A DNA stretch of 64,000 bases from Aliamphritea ceti (GCF_024347215.1 NZ_AP025282.1:4588001-4652000), one strand, 5' to 3'. Shown: positions 8,801 through 18,081, counted from the stretch's first letter. The notes: generated from the letters alone by a model not told the origin. Numbers and translations are program-made.

Positions 8801-11800
8801 GTGGATTAAAACTGTACGAGCCGTCGTTATTAAGGGTGAAGCCCGCTGGTGTGCTCGCACCGCTGGTCACGCTGAAGCTTAATGACGCAGAGTCATCCGC
8901 ATCGGTCGCGAATAACTGACCAGAAATAGCTGAATCACCTTCGCTCACCGTGGCAGAGACATCCGCACCGGCCACCGGCGCATCATTAGTACCGTTAACG
9001 GTAATCTGGATTTGCTGGGTATCGGTCGCGCCGTTTTCATCGGTGACTGTTACCGGAATCGTCAGCGTCTGCACATCGCCTGCATCCAGGCCATCGTAGG
9101 CTGCGTCCTGTGGATTAAAGCTGTACGAGCCATCGCTGTTAAGGGTGAAGCCAGCTGGCACTGAAGCACCGCTGGTCACGCTGAAGCTTAATGAGGCCGA
9201 GTCATCCGCATCCGTCGCGGACAGCTGGCCGGAGATTGCACTGTCGCCTTCGCTCACGGTGGCAGACACATCCGCACCGGCCACCGGCGCATCGTTCGTG
9301 CCGTTGACGGTAATCTGGATCTGCTGGGTATCGGTGGCACCGTTTTCATCGGTCACCGTCACAGGAATGGTCAGCGTTTGCACATCGCCCACATCCAGGC
9401 CATCGTAGGCTGCGTCCTGTGGATTAAAGCTGTACGAGCCATCGCTGTTAAGGGTGAAGCCAGCTGGCACTGAAGCACCGCTGGTCACGCTGAAGCTTAA
9501 TGAGGCCGAGTCATCCGCATCCGTCGCGGACAGCTGGCCGGAGATTGCACTGTCGCCTTCGCTCACGGTGGCAGACACATCCGCACCGGCCACCGGCGCA
9601 TCGTTCGTGCCGTTGACAGTAATCTGGATTTGTTGCGTATCGGTGATACCGTTTTCGTCAGTCACTGTGACTGGAATGGTCAGGGTCTGAACATCGCCGG
9701 CATCCAGGCCATCGTAGGCTGCGTCCTGTGGATTAAAACTGTACGAACCATCGCTGTTAAGGGTGAAGCCCGCTGGCGTATTCGCCCCGCTGGTCACGCT
9801 GAAGCTTAAGCTCGCTGAATCATCCGCATCGGTCGCCGCTAGCTGACCGGAGATCGCTGAATCGCCTTCGCTCACCGTGGCAGACACATCCGCACCGGCC
9901 ACCGGCGCATCGTTAGTGCCATTAACGGTAATCTGAATTTGCTGGGTATCGGTCGCGCCGCTCTCATCGGTCACCGTCACGGGAATCGTCAGGGTCTGCA
10001 CATCACCTGCATCCAGGCCATCGTAGGCTGCATCCTGTGGATTAAAGCTGTAGCCGCCATCCGTATTCAAGGTGAAGCCCGCGGGTGTCGAGGCACCGCT
10101 GGTCACGCTGAAGCTTAATGACGCAGAGTCATCCACATCCGTCGCAGACAGCTGACCAGAAATAGCACTGCCACCTTCGCTCACCGTCGCAGACACATCC
10201 GCCCCTGCGACCGGCGCATCGTTGGTACCGTTCACCGTAATCTGAATCTGCTGGGTGTCCGTCCCGCCGTTTTCGTCAGTTACCGTCACAGGAATCGTCA
10301 ACGTCTGAACATCGCCTGCATCTAAACCATCGTAAGCCGCATCCTGTGGATTAAAGCTGTACGAACCATCCGCATTCAGGGTGAAGCCCGCTGGCACGGA
10401 CGCACCGCTGGTCACGCTGAAGCTTAAGCTCGCCGAGTCATCGACATCGGTCGCCGCCAGCTGACCCGAGATCGCACTGTCGCCTTCGCTCACCGTCGCA
10501 GACACATCCGCCCCAGCCACCGGCGCATCGTTGGTACCGTTCACCGTAATCTGAATCTGCTGGGTGTCCGTCCCGCCGTTTTCATCGGTCACCGTCACAG
10601 GAATCGTCAGCGTTTGTACATCGCCGGCATCTAAACCGTCGTAGGCAGTATCTAATGGATTAAAGCTATACGAGCCATCTGCATTCAGGGTGAAGCCCGC
10701 TGGCACTGAAGCACCGCTGGTCACGCTGAAGCTTAGGCTAGCTGAATCATCTACATCAGTTGCAGTCAACTGACCGGACACAACTGAGTCACCTTCTAAT
10801 ACAGTAGTACTGACGTTCGCGCCTGCCGCAGGTGCATCATTAGTACCACTAACTGTAATCTGAATTTGCTGAACATCGGTAGCCCCCTGCTCATCAGTCA
10901 CGGTGATAGGAATTGTCAAAACCTGACTATCCCCAACACCTAAGTGTTGATAAGCACCAGCAGTAGGTTCAAAACGGTAGTTACCATCAGCATCCAGCGT
11001 AAAACCAGCTGGAGTATTCGCGCCTGGCGTGACACCAAATGTAAGGTTGCTGTCATCATCTACATCCGTGGCCACCAGCTGACCGGCAATCGCAGCTTCA
11101 CCTTCCTGAACATTCGCAGTTATATCTGCTCCCGCAACCGGAGCATCATTCGTACCATTAACGGTTATGCGAATTTGCTGGATGTCTGTCGCACCATGCT
11201 CATCTGTCACTGTAACAGGTACAGTGACGACCTGACTGTCACCTGCACCTAAGCGCTGATAAGCACCATCAGCAGGGTCAAAACTATAATTGCCCTGTTC
11301 ATCGAGCGTAAAACCAGCTGGCAGTGTTGCACCGTCAGTAACAGAAAAGGTTAGTACTGCGCCATCATCAGCATCAGTAGCCGTTAGCTGACCATTAATA
11401 GCCGTCGCGCCTTCATCCAGACTGCTGACAATATCCGCACCGGCAACCGGAGTATCGTTGGCACCGGAAATAGTAATTTTAATGAACGCTGTATCTTCTA
11501 AGCCACCGGAATCCGTTACACGAACAGGAATCGTCAACTGCTGAGAATCACCTGCACCCAAATGATCATATGCACCACTGGTAGCATCAAAACTATAATC
11601 ACCGTTCGATTGTAATGTGAATCCCACTGGTAACTGATCAGGATCAACAGCCGTAAAAGTGAGTTGCTCACCGGCATCCTGATCCTGCGCTACCATGCTG
11701 GCATTAATCACACCCTGATCTTCTACAACAGTAACATCCGCTGCTTCAAGCACCGGCGCTTCATTTACATCAGTCAGGTTGACAGTAATGGTTTTGGTAA

Positions 11801-12614
11801 AGGTATTACCGCTAGAATCAATCGCGGTAATTTCAATTGGATATTCTGAGCGTGTTTCAAAGTCCAGCGTAACACCTTGCTTAACGACCAGCGTATTGCC
11901 ACTGACTTCAAAGGTATTCGCCCCTTCTCCGGTAAGGCTAAAGCTCAGTTGATTCTCACCCTGATCATCGGTACCTAAAATAGTTGCTACAAAGTCACCG
12001 GCAACGGCACCTTCGGCCACATCTGAGTCTGATAAGTTGATATCACTGGGTGCATTATCAATAAAGGCCTGTTCACTCTGAAGTGCACTTGCGAGATTGT
12101 CGAAGTTAATATCGACCGGAATTTGAGCAGTAAAATCACTGTCGTTACTGGTGACTCGAATATCTAACCCAAACTGCTGACCACGAACGGGGGTAAAATC
12201 TTCCAGCGTAGCTAAACTGTCCCCCTGTAAAACAAACTGACTGGAATCAAGCGTAAAGCTAAAGTTACCGCCAGAAACAGGCAACTCGAGAACAGCTAGC
12301 TGCGTACCGGCAGGAATCACACCACCTTCAGGCAGCTCAGAGAAAGCATTGATGTCTGTAAAGCTAAATCCGGTTGAGGAAAATACCGGTGAATAGTCCT
12401 GATTTGCAGTATCAGCCTGATCGTCTTCCTGATCATCAATACGCCCCTGCAGATTCTGTTTGAACAGCTCTTCATTGTGCTGCTGTTCATCACCCAGATA
12501 CTCTTCTTCCAGATCTCTTACCCGGCGATTGTTACCCAGCCCCTGGTTAAACAGGTCCTCGGTCGCTTTATCCCTCGCGTTTACAACACTGTCGCCTTTG
12601 CTTTCCTCAGCCAT
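5862..12614 (-). CDS. Giant VCBS/cadherin/LamG/RTX type I-secreted adhesin (2250 aa)
   Basis: Predicted calcium-dependent surface or secreted adhesin exported in one step by a type I system. Order: charged N-terminus (1-75), a beta-rich leader (about 75-190), a cadherin-like domain (about 190-283, with DFETRSEYPI), thirteen VCBS repeats (about 284-1793), a LamG/concanavalin-like domain (about 1805-1998), RTX nonapeptides (GGxGxDxL type, about 2048-2165) and a C-terminal secretion signal ending GVEKIEW. Repeats 4-11 are 103 residues each and nearly identical. The 13th VCBS repeat is interrupted by about 165 residues (1539-1703) resembling a jelly-roll carbohydrate-binding module. There is no Sec signal peptide, as expected for type I substrates. 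I see no LapA-type N-terminal retention module or di-alanine protease site, so release to the medium is as likely as surface retention. An exporter operon starts 210 bp away, divergently. GAGG lies upstream of the chosen ATG. Confidence 0.93.
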   Translation of the reverse strand: MAEESKGDSVVNARDKATEDLFNQGLGNNRRVRDLEEEYLGDEQQHNEELFKQNLQGRIDDQEDDQADTANQDYSPVFSSTGFSFTDINAFSELPEGGVIPAGTQLAVLELPVSGGNFSFTLDSSQFVLQGDSLATLEDFTPVRGQQFGLDIRVTSNDSDFTAQIPVDINFDNLASALQSEQAFIDNAPSDINLSDSDVAEGAVAGDFVATILGTDDQGENQLSFSLTGEGANTFEVSGNTLVVKQGVTLDFETRSEYPIEITAIDSSGNTFTKTITVNLTDVNEAPVLEAADVTVVEDQGVINASMVAQDQDAGEQLTFTAVDPDQLPVGFTLQSNGDYSFDATSGAYDHLGAGDSQQLTIPVRVTDSGGLEDTAFIKITISGANDTPVAGADIVSSLDEGATAINGQLTATDADDGAVLTFSVTDGATLPAGFTLDEQGNYSFDPADGAYQRLGAGDSQVVTVPVTVTDEHGATDIQQIRITVNGTNDAPVAGADITANVQEGEAAIAGQLVATDVDDDSNLTFGVTPGANTPAGFTLDADGNYRFEPTAGAYQHLGVGDSQVLTIPITVTDEQGATDVQQIQITVSGTNDAPAAGANVSTTVLEGDSVVSGQLTATDVDDSASLSFSVTSGASVPAGFTLNADGSYSFNPLDTAYDGLDAGDVQTLTIPVTVTDENGGTDTQQIQITVNGTNDAPVAGADVSATVSEGDSAISGQLAATDVDDSASLSFSVTSGASVPAGFTLNADGSYSFNPQDAAYDGLDAGDVQTLTIPVTVTDENGGTDTQQIQITVNGTNDAPVAGADVSATVSEGGSAISGQLSATDVDDSASLSFSVTSGASTPAGFTLNTDGGYSFNPQDAAYDGLDAGDVQTLTIPVTVTDESGATDTQQIQITVNGTNDAPVAGADVSATVSEGDSAISGQLAATDADDSASLSFSVTSGANTPAGFTLNSDGSYSFNPQDAAYDGLDAGDVQTLTIPVTVTDENGITDTQQIQITVNGTNDAPVAGADVSATVSEGDSAISGQLSATDADDSASLSFSVTSGASVPAGFTLNSDGSYSFNPQDAAYDGLDVGDVQTLTIPVTVTDENGATDTQQIQITVNGTNDAPVAGADVSATVSEGDSAISGQLSATDADDSASLSFSVTSGASVPAGFTLNSDGSYSFNPQDAAYDGLDAGDVQTLTIPVTVTDENGATDTQQIQITVNGTNDAPVAGADVSATVSEGDSAISGQLFATDADDSASLSFSVTSGASTPAGFTLNNDGSYSFNPQDAAYDGLDVGDVQTLTVPVTVTDENGATDTQQIQITVNGTNDAPVAGADVSATVSEGDSAISGQLSATDSDDSATLSFSVTSGASVPAGFTLNSDGSYSFNPQDAAYDSLDAGDVQTLTIPVTVTDENGATDTQQIQITVNGTNDAPVAGADISRNVAEDAPQLSGSFSATDADDSASLSYSLVGNAPAGFNLNSDGSYTFDPADDSYQHLAVGDSQTLTIPVTVTDDNGETDTQQLQIVLSGTNDAPVMSVVQPISVDVPQAGVSNTTVLFNTTFNDVQSGNDADSFVQNADGWGTDSDAIEVWTSGSGSTGDGKFIELNDDKLDNYDDATHISRSVDTVDGASYTLDFDFAGRAGYGANVNEMQVKINGEVINTFSDNASGQSDLSWEDGQITFTGTGQPMTIEFVATGEAQNYGRGMYLDNIQLTQTETVQADATVNGQLVVTDIDDGSSVTYSMQEGAVAPDGFSLAADGSYSFDPGNDAYSSLETDETQTLSIPVTATDEHGATHTQQIQITVTGSNTGSSATTAVSAEKLLGEMDFDNGLPSGVNGTVSAVADGQVGAAAAINDASFAMDNLNLNSSNGGQTTVSLWVQINPDGNWEAIAGSHQYGLYTKGGSIGFNTWSSDLFGADASAFDDGQMHHVVAVFTNGDVSQNELYIDGAKQNLTQIQGSPNNSNANIDSANGTIHFGRSGIDSSGYYDMTGQMDEVKVFDGSLSESDVTSLYEAESQGNAWDSNSAAQESSASSGIDYSNYGSEITDTSGLNAISGSSKNDDITGTDNADYISGGDKNDHLYGEGGNDLLDGGDKNDHLYGGDGEDTLLGGTGNDHLYGGDDKDYVSGGSGNDLLDGGAGNDQLLGGEGNDNIDGGSGDDLLSGGTGSDTVTGGDGSDTYIYNPFDGNDTFSGGNGGGWTDIVQLSQDGASDPSNPWTITVDGQEVEYDLAAKALELNPDTSGVVTMADGSELTFEGVEKIEW
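8376..10847 (-). repeat. Eight tandem 309-bp VCBS units, nearly identical
   Basis: Adhesin residues 590-1413 are encoded by eight contiguous units of 309 bp (103 codons) without length variation. Differences are scattered single changes (for example GDS/GGS, ADADD/VDVDD, ENGG/ENGA/ESGA). The adjacent units around 9145-9400 and 9454-9710 are almost base-identical. The array reads as more GC-rich than the adhesin's flanking domains. Such arrays grow and shrink by recombination, so copy number may vary between strains and may be collapsed in short-read assemblies. Confidence 0.92.
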
Positions 12615-12824
12615 GGTTTACTGCCTCTGGTCTTAAACTTTTATAAAACTCAAAATATGCCCGAACAATACGCTGTAGAGACAATCACTTACAGCAAAAA
12701 CTTCTGTAATCACTTGTGTCTCATCAGGATTAGTAGCAATATAAGTCGGCGTTATAAGAATGGAATTTAATGGGCTACACCCAAGATCCAAATAACCTAT
12801 TTTCGGAATAAATGAACACAACTC

Positions 12825-14537
12825 ATGAGTATAAAGAAGTCACATGTGTTTTCCGTAAAACGGCTAAGAACTCCGGGGACCTGGAGTCAACCCAGTGTTC
12901 TGATGTCTTCCCTGGCAATCAACATTCTCGCGCTCGCACTGCCTACCGTAATCCTCCAAGTATATGATCGTATAATACCCAATCAGGCCATCGGTACTTT
13001 TATATTCCTCATTCTGGGTATGCTTGGTGTCGTAGTAATCGACACTGCACTGCGTATTTTCCGCTCATCGATACTCAGTTGGCATGGCGCAAAATTCGAT
13101 CACAGAGAAAGCCTGAAAGCGATGAACCGAATTCTCGATGCCGATAATCAGGCATTTGAGGACAACACCGCCGGCTATTACCTGGATAAGATTCAGGCAT
13201 TGGAACAGATTCAGGAATTCTATTCCGGTCAGTCAGTGCTACTGATCATGGACTTACCTTTTGTCATTCTTTTCCTGGGACTGATTTGGGTCATTGCAGG
13301 CCCACTTGTAGCTATACCTATTACTTTGCTAATCGTATTCCTGCTGGTTGCTTTTATAACCGGCAGAAAGCTGCGCAAAGCGTTAGAAACTCGCTACACA
13401 ATGGAAGATCGCCGTCAGAACTTTATTATTGAATCCCTGAAAGGCATTCATACGATTAAATCTATGGCGATGGAAGCACTGATGCTACGCCGCTATGAAA
13501 AACTGCAGCATCAGTCAGCGGAAAGCGTTTACGAATTAAGCCGGGTTAACAGCATTGTTCAGGGCATAGGTGCAACCTTCTCCCAACTGGCAGTCGTCAT
13601 CTTTGTTGGCGTTGGCAGCCTCTTTGTAATAGAAGGTAATTTAACTGTCGGTGCGCTGGCAGCAGGCACTATGCTTTCCAGCCGGGTGCTTCAACCGGGC
13701 CTGAAAGCTATGGGATTCTGGACACAGTTCCAATCTCTACAGCTGGCACTGGAAAAAGTTAATCAACTCTATGCACTGCCAACCGAATCCAGCGGCGAAC
13801 TAAAAAAAGACGATGGCCTCAGTGGAAAAATTGAACTACGAGAGATCAACTTTAGATATCCACATCAGGAAAACGACCTGCTACACAACCTTTCCCTGAC
13901 AATTGAACCTGGCCAGGCAATTGGCATTACCGGTAATAATGGTACAGGTAAAAGTACCCTTATCAGCTTACTGTCCGGCTTCACCCAACCAAGTGAAGGC
14001 CAGATCCTTCTCGACAATCATCCGATGCTGAATTACAACACCGAATTCTTGCGCGGACAGATAGGCATCATGCCGCAAAAGGGCGTACTGTTTGAAGGCA
14101 CCATTCTGGAAAACATGACTCTCTACCGGGAAGGTGAAGCATTAGAACAGGCATTAGAACTATCTAAAGTTCTGGGCCTTGAAGAGATTGTCGCCCGACT
14201 GCCTGACGGCCTGGACACTCAAATTGGCGGCGCAGCAGTCGATACCTTATCTGAGGGCGTACGCCAAAAAATCATCATGGTTCGCTCGCTGGTTGGCCAT
14301 CCCAAGATTATTTTATTTGATGATGCAAACGCCAACTTCGACATAAAGAACGACAACCGACTATTGAAGGTTATCGGGCAATTAAAAGGCAAACGCACTA
14401 TGGTCATTGTGTCGCACCGCCCTTCTTTCCTGAGACTTTGCGATAAGCAATATGAACTTCAGGAAGGTCAGCTCGTACCTTATATTGATCCTTATCAGGC
14501 ACACATGACTACCCAGCAAAAACTGCAGACATCCTAG
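12825..14537 (+). CDS. Type I secretion ABC transporter, subunit 1 (degenerate catalytic site)
   Basis: Inner-membrane ABC exporter, 570 residues: a six-helix membrane domain (about 25-310) and an ATPase domain (about 330-555). Walker A GNNGTGKST is near 370 and a Q-loop follows. The signature is LSEGV rather than LSGGQ, near 475. Walker B reads IILFDDANANFD, with Asp where the catalytic Glu normally stands, and the H-loop VSHRP is kept. It lacks the C39-like N-terminal domain that the next gene has. It lies divergent from the adhesin and 3 bp before the second ABC gene, so the two probably work as a heterodimer exporting the adhesin. No strong ribosome-binding site precedes the chosen ATG. 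Confidence 0.88.
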   Translation: MSIKKSHVFSVKRLRTPGTWSQPSVLMSSLAINILALALPTVILQVYDRIIPNQAIGTFIFLILGMLGVVVIDTALRIFRSSILSWHGAKFDHRESLKAMNRILDADNQAFEDNTAGYYLDKIQALEQIQEFYSGQSVLLIMDLPFVILFLGLIWVIAGPLVAIPITLLIVFLLVAFITGRKLRKALETRYTMEDRRQNFIIESLKGIHTIKSMAMEALMLRRYEKLQHQSAESVYELSRVNSIVQGIGATFSQLAVVIFVGVGSLFVIEGNLTVGALAAGTMLSSRVLQPGLKAMGFWTQFQSLQLALEKVNQLYALPTESSGELKKDDGLSGKIELREINFRYPHQENDLLHNLSLTIEPGQAIGITGNNGTGKSTLISLLSGFTQPSEGQILLDNHPMLNYNTEFLRGQIGIMPQKGVLFEGTILENMTLYREGEALEQALELSKVLGLEEIVARLPDGLDTQIGGAAVDTLSEGVRQKIIMVRSLVGHPKIILFDDANANFDIKNDNRLLKVIGQLKGKRTMVIVSHRPSFLRLCDKQYELQEGQLVPYIDPYQAHMTTQQKLQTS

Positions 14538-14540
14538 GTT

Positions 14541-16721
14541 ATGAATCAGATGACTACGCCCCCTGTTTTTGAGCGCCCACCTATCGTATCGGAACGACTG
14601 GCAGAAGCACTCCGTAATGACAGCAATGATGAGTTTCATGACACATCCCCCTATGCTGCCTGCCTGCTTCCCTTGCTGCGAGAACTTGGCTGGAATAATT
14701 ACGCCAGAGAATTGGTTGAAGCACTGCCACACTTCTCCGAACAAATAGACCTGATCGACCTGCGCAACATACTGGTCACGCTGGGCTATGACAGCTCACC
14801 ATTAAAAACCGATATACATTCTTTACAGAACGAGCTTTATCCGGCCCTGTTCATATCCAACGGCGGAAAAGTACTACTGTTGCAAGGCAAGCGTGACGGC
14901 CTGATTTATTATTACGATGCGCAGACCAACCAATACGAGTCCACTCCTCAACTGCGCTTAAAAGGCACTGCTTACTTATTCACAGACAGCAACGCCAGCT
15001 ATGGCAATAACCCGACTGACGTTCCGGGTGAAGACTGGTTCGGCAACCTGCTGCAGCGCTTCCAAAAGATGATCATTCATCTACTGGGTATGACCTTTAT
15101 TATTAACCTAGCAGCCCTGCTCGTGCCTATATTCATAATGGTTATCTATGACAAGGTAATTGGTGCTAAATCAGCGGAGTCTCTGCCATTCTTAATTTCC
15201 GGGGTCACAATACTACTGATTACAGACCTCGGGCTTCGTTTTCTAAGAGCCAAACTGCTCGGGATAACCGCCGGCAGAATGGATTATCTTATAGGCAACG
15301 AAACATTTAAGCGTATGCTCTACTTACCGCCGCTCTATACAGAGCGCTCAACTGTTGCTGCTCAACTATCCCGCCTAAAACAGTTCGATTCGGTACGTGA
15401 CTTCTTTACCGGGCCCAGTGCCGCTGTCGCATTAGAGCTGCCTTTTGTAGCCATGTTTTTGATTGTAATAGGGATTCTGGGAGGACCATTAGCACTAATA
15501 CCTCTCGGCATGGTCATCGCATTTATCATTCTCGGCCTGATCTGGATACCGGTAATTAACACCCGCATCCTACGCGCAGGTAAAGCCCGCACTGATAAGC
15601 AACGCATTATTATGCAAACCGTTGCAGGCCGAAAAGAAATCAAAGCAATTGGTGGCGAAACAGTTTGGTGGGAGCGCTTCAGAGAAAACTCAGGTGAAGC
15701 AGTACTGGCTAACTATCAAACCTTCCTGTCGAACAACCTGATGAACAACCTAGCTCAGGGACTAATGACATTCTCAGGTGTCGCTGTACTGGCCATAGGT
15801 ACCATGCAGGTTATTAACGGCGACATAACTATCGGCGCCCTGATTGCGATCATGGCCTTAGTCTGGCGAGTACTTTCACCATTGCAAAGTGCGTTTTTAT
15901 CCTTCTCAAAATTCCAGCAAGCACTTAAAGCGATTAAGCAAATTAACCAACTGATGCGCCTACGCAATGAACGCAAAGGCGGAAAGTCAGGTCTTGTCCT
16001 GTCCAAACTGAAGGGCAACATTCGTATCGACAGAGTCAGCTTCCGCTATGGCCCAGACAGAGACCCGGCACTGCTTGGCGCTTCTTTTGAAGTAAAAGCA
16101 GGTGAGATGATCGCCATTACCGGTAACACTGGCTCAGGTAAATCCACGCTGATTAAAATGATTGCCGGTATGTACGCACCTCAGGCAGGCACGATTAGCA
16201 TGGACAGCATGGACTTACGCCAGCTAAATGCGATGGACCTGCGTCGCGCCGTCGCCTATGTTCCCCAGCAAACACATATGTTTCACGGCTCTATTGCGCA
16301 AAACATTCGCCTAAATAATAGTCTCGCAACCGACGCCGACATTCACTCTGCTGCTCAGGAAGCGGGGGTACTTGATGAGATTCTCGCCTTACCTCAGGGC
16401 TTTGACACCCGGCTTGGCGACACTGTCATTGATCATATGCCACCTGGCTTTTTACGCTCTCTTTCTATGTGTCGCGCCTTTGTCAGCCCGGCCAAAATAT
16501 TGTTACTAGACGAACCAGGCGCCTCACTAGACCTGGAGTCAGATAACCGCTTCATCGAGCAACTTAAACGCCTCAAAGGCAACCGCTCTATCGTAATGGT
16601 CAGTCATCGCCCAAGCCATATACGCCTGGCCGACAAAGCAGTATTAATGGAGCAAGGCACAGTGATACACATTGGACCGCCACAAGAAGTAATCGCCCTG
16701 ACGCTGGAGAAGTCAGCATGA
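14541..16721 (+). CDS. Type I secretion ABC transporter, subunit 2 with N-terminal C39-like domain
   Basis: The 726-residue partner of the preceding ABC protein. An N-terminal region of about 150 residues resembles the peptidase-C39-like (inactive) domain of HlyB-type exporters. It lacks an obvious Cys-His catalytic pair, so it would bind substrate rather than cleave it. Membrane helices occupy about 170-460. In the ATPase domain, Walker A GNTGSGKST is near 528 and Walker B LLLDEPGASLD near 654 with the catalytic Glu intact, followed by the H-loop VSHRP. The signature motif is badly altered (MPPGF in place of LSGGQ, near 632). The gene overlaps the HlyD-type gene downstream by 4 bp (ATGA), so the three form one operon. 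The outer-membrane TolC partner is not encoded in this cluster. Confidence 0.9.
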   Translation: MNQMTTPPVFERPPIVSERLAEALRNDSNDEFHDTSPYAACLLPLLRELGWNNYARELVEALPHFSEQIDLIDLRNILVTLGYDSSPLKTDIHSLQNELYPALFISNGGKVLLLQGKRDGLIYYYDAQTNQYESTPQLRLKGTAYLFTDSNASYGNNPTDVPGEDWFGNLLQRFQKMIIHLLGMTFIINLAALLVPIFIMVIYDKVIGAKSAESLPFLISGVTILLITDLGLRFLRAKLLGITAGRMDYLIGNETFKRMLYLPPLYTERSTVAAQLSRLKQFDSVRDFFTGPSAAVALELPFVAMFLIVIGILGGPLALIPLGMVIAFIILGLIWIPVINTRILRAGKARTDKQRIIMQTVAGRKEIKAIGGETVWWERFRENSGEAVLANYQTFLSNNLMNNLAQGLMTFSGVAVLAIGTMQVINGDITIGALIAIMALVWRVLSPLQSAFLSFSKFQQALKAIKQINQLMRLRNERKGGKSGLVLSKLKGNIRIDRVSFRYGPDRDPALLGASFEVKAGEMIAITGNTGSGKSTLIKMIAGMYAPQAGTISMDSMDLRQLNAMDLRRAVAYVPQQTHMFHGSIAQNIRLNNSLATDADIHSAAQEAGVLDEILALPQGFDTRLGDTVIDHMPPGFLRSLSMCRAFVSPAKILLLDEPGASLDLESDNRFIEQLKRLKGNRSIVMVSHRPSHIRLADKAVLMEQGTVIHIGPPQEVIALTLEKSA

Positions 16722-18070
16722 GTAAAAACAACAACGTGTTTTCCTCACACGGCGGCGCCAGCCTGCCGCGCGCCCGCGCCCGTTTTCTTGCCCAGGCAAT
16801 CCAGCTGGAAGAACACGAACCAGCAGGCATTATTAACGCAGCTATTTATTTCACAGCTTTTATTCTGATAGCTGCAATCGTATGGGCAACCTTAACAAAA
16901 GTAGATGAAGTTACTTCCACCCGCGGTGAAATCGTACCCGCCGGACTCATTCATGATGTTCAGCATCTTGAAGGCGGCATTGTCAGTGAAATTCTTGTGC
17001 GAAACGGAGACCAGGTACAATCTGGGGATTTATTACTCCGCTTTGCACCTCCTGCGAGTCAGTCTGAGCTTCAGCAACTGGAAATTCGCCGTGCTGCTTT
17101 TATTCTCGAGAGTGAGCGCCTGCAAGCCATTCTGGATGATCGCATCCCATCATTTGGCGATACTGGCAACAACTATCCAGCCCTCGCTGACAAACAAATG
17201 ACCATTTACTCCGCACAACTGGCAAGCCAGAACAGCGAACTCAGCGTCATTGACTCCCAGATTCGCCAACGAAATGAAGAAATCAAACAGCAGCGCAACC
17301 GTGCCCAGTCAATCAAAAAGAAAGTAAGCTTGCTCAAAGAACAGGTAGCTATACGCGCCAAGCTGGTGAAAAGCAACGTCGTATCTAAGGCGGAGCTGCT
17401 TACCAGTCAGACCAGCCTTGCAGACGCTCAAAGCGAAAGCCTCAGCATTGTCGATGGTATTCGGGTAGCTGAATCAGCGCTAACTGAAGCAGAACAAAGA
17501 CGTATTGAGCTCAGCGCACGCTTTAAGAAAGATATTGAACTGGAAGCCGGCAGCGTTGGCGAAGAACTGGCTGAAATTGATCAGTCACTAATCCGTGTGC
17601 GCGACCGGGTTAAACGTCTGGATATATACGCCCCACTGACAGGTATTGTTCAGGACCTTTCTATTACCCGAATCAATGCTGTAGTTGATCCTGGCCAGGT
17701 AATCATGCAGCTGGTACCAACAGACGACGAAGTCGTTGTTGAAGCACGCGTACTGCCTAATGAAATTGGCCACATCAGTGTCGGACAACGTGCTGAAATC
17801 AAAGTAGACAGTTACGACTCCGCACGTTTTGGAACAGTTGACGGGGTTATCGAAAGGCTTTCCGCGACAACCTATCTGGATGATAAGAAAGACCCTTACT
17901 TCAGAGCTGAAATAAGTCTGACAACCAACTGGGTTGGTGACAATACCAAGCTTACACTGTCCCCGGGTATGACAGTCACCGCAGACATCAAAACCGGCAG
18001 TAAATCCATTATGGATTATCTGCTCAAGCCCATATCCCGCGGTCTGGACACAGCCTTTAGGGAACGCTAA
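16718..18070 (+). CDS. HlyD-family membrane fusion protein of the type I secretion system
   Basis: Periplasmic adaptor linking the ABC exporter to a TolC-like channel. The 450-residue protein has a short cytoplasmic N-terminus, one membrane segment at about 38-60, a lipoyl-like half-motif HLEGGIVSEILVRNGDQV after it, a long Gln/Glu/Lys-rich coiled coil (about 120-290), the second lipoyl half near IYAPLTGIVQDL, and a C-terminal beta domain. The size and layout match the HlyD/PrtE family. It overlaps the second ABC gene by 4 bp and is followed at once by a terminator, so it closes the exporter operon. Confidence 0.93.
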   Translation: MSKNNNVFSSHGGASLPRARARFLAQAIQLEEHEPAGIINAAIYFTAFILIAAIVWATLTKVDEVTSTRGEIVPAGLIHDVQHLEGGIVSEILVRNGDQVQSGDLLLRFAPPASQSELQQLEIRRAAFILESERLQAILDDRIPSFGDTGNNYPALADKQMTIYSAQLASQNSELSVIDSQIRQRNEEIKQQRNRAQSIKKKVSLLKEQVAIRAKLVKSNVVSKAELLTSQTSLADAQSESLSIVDGIRVAESALTEAEQRRIELSARFKKDIELEAGSVGEELAEIDQSLIRVRDRVKRLDIYAPLTGIVQDLSITRINAVVDPGQVIMQLVPTDDEVVVEARVLPNEIGHISVGQRAEIKVDSYDSARFGTVDGVIERLSATTYLDDKKDPYFRAEISLTTNWVGDNTKLTLSPGMTVTADIKTGSKSIMDYLLKPISRGLDTAFRER

Positions 18071-18081
18071 GAACTCATATA

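Noticed and set aside
9145..9690. Plus-strand frames of 87 and 78 codons repeated 309 bp apart
   Set aside because: They are antisense shadows of the repeated VCBS units and share their period; the minus-strand adhesin explains them.
8376..10847. Regular repeats resembling a giant CRISPR or satellite array
   Set aside because: The whole 309-bp unit is coding and in frame; there are no short direct repeats with unique spacers and no cas genes.
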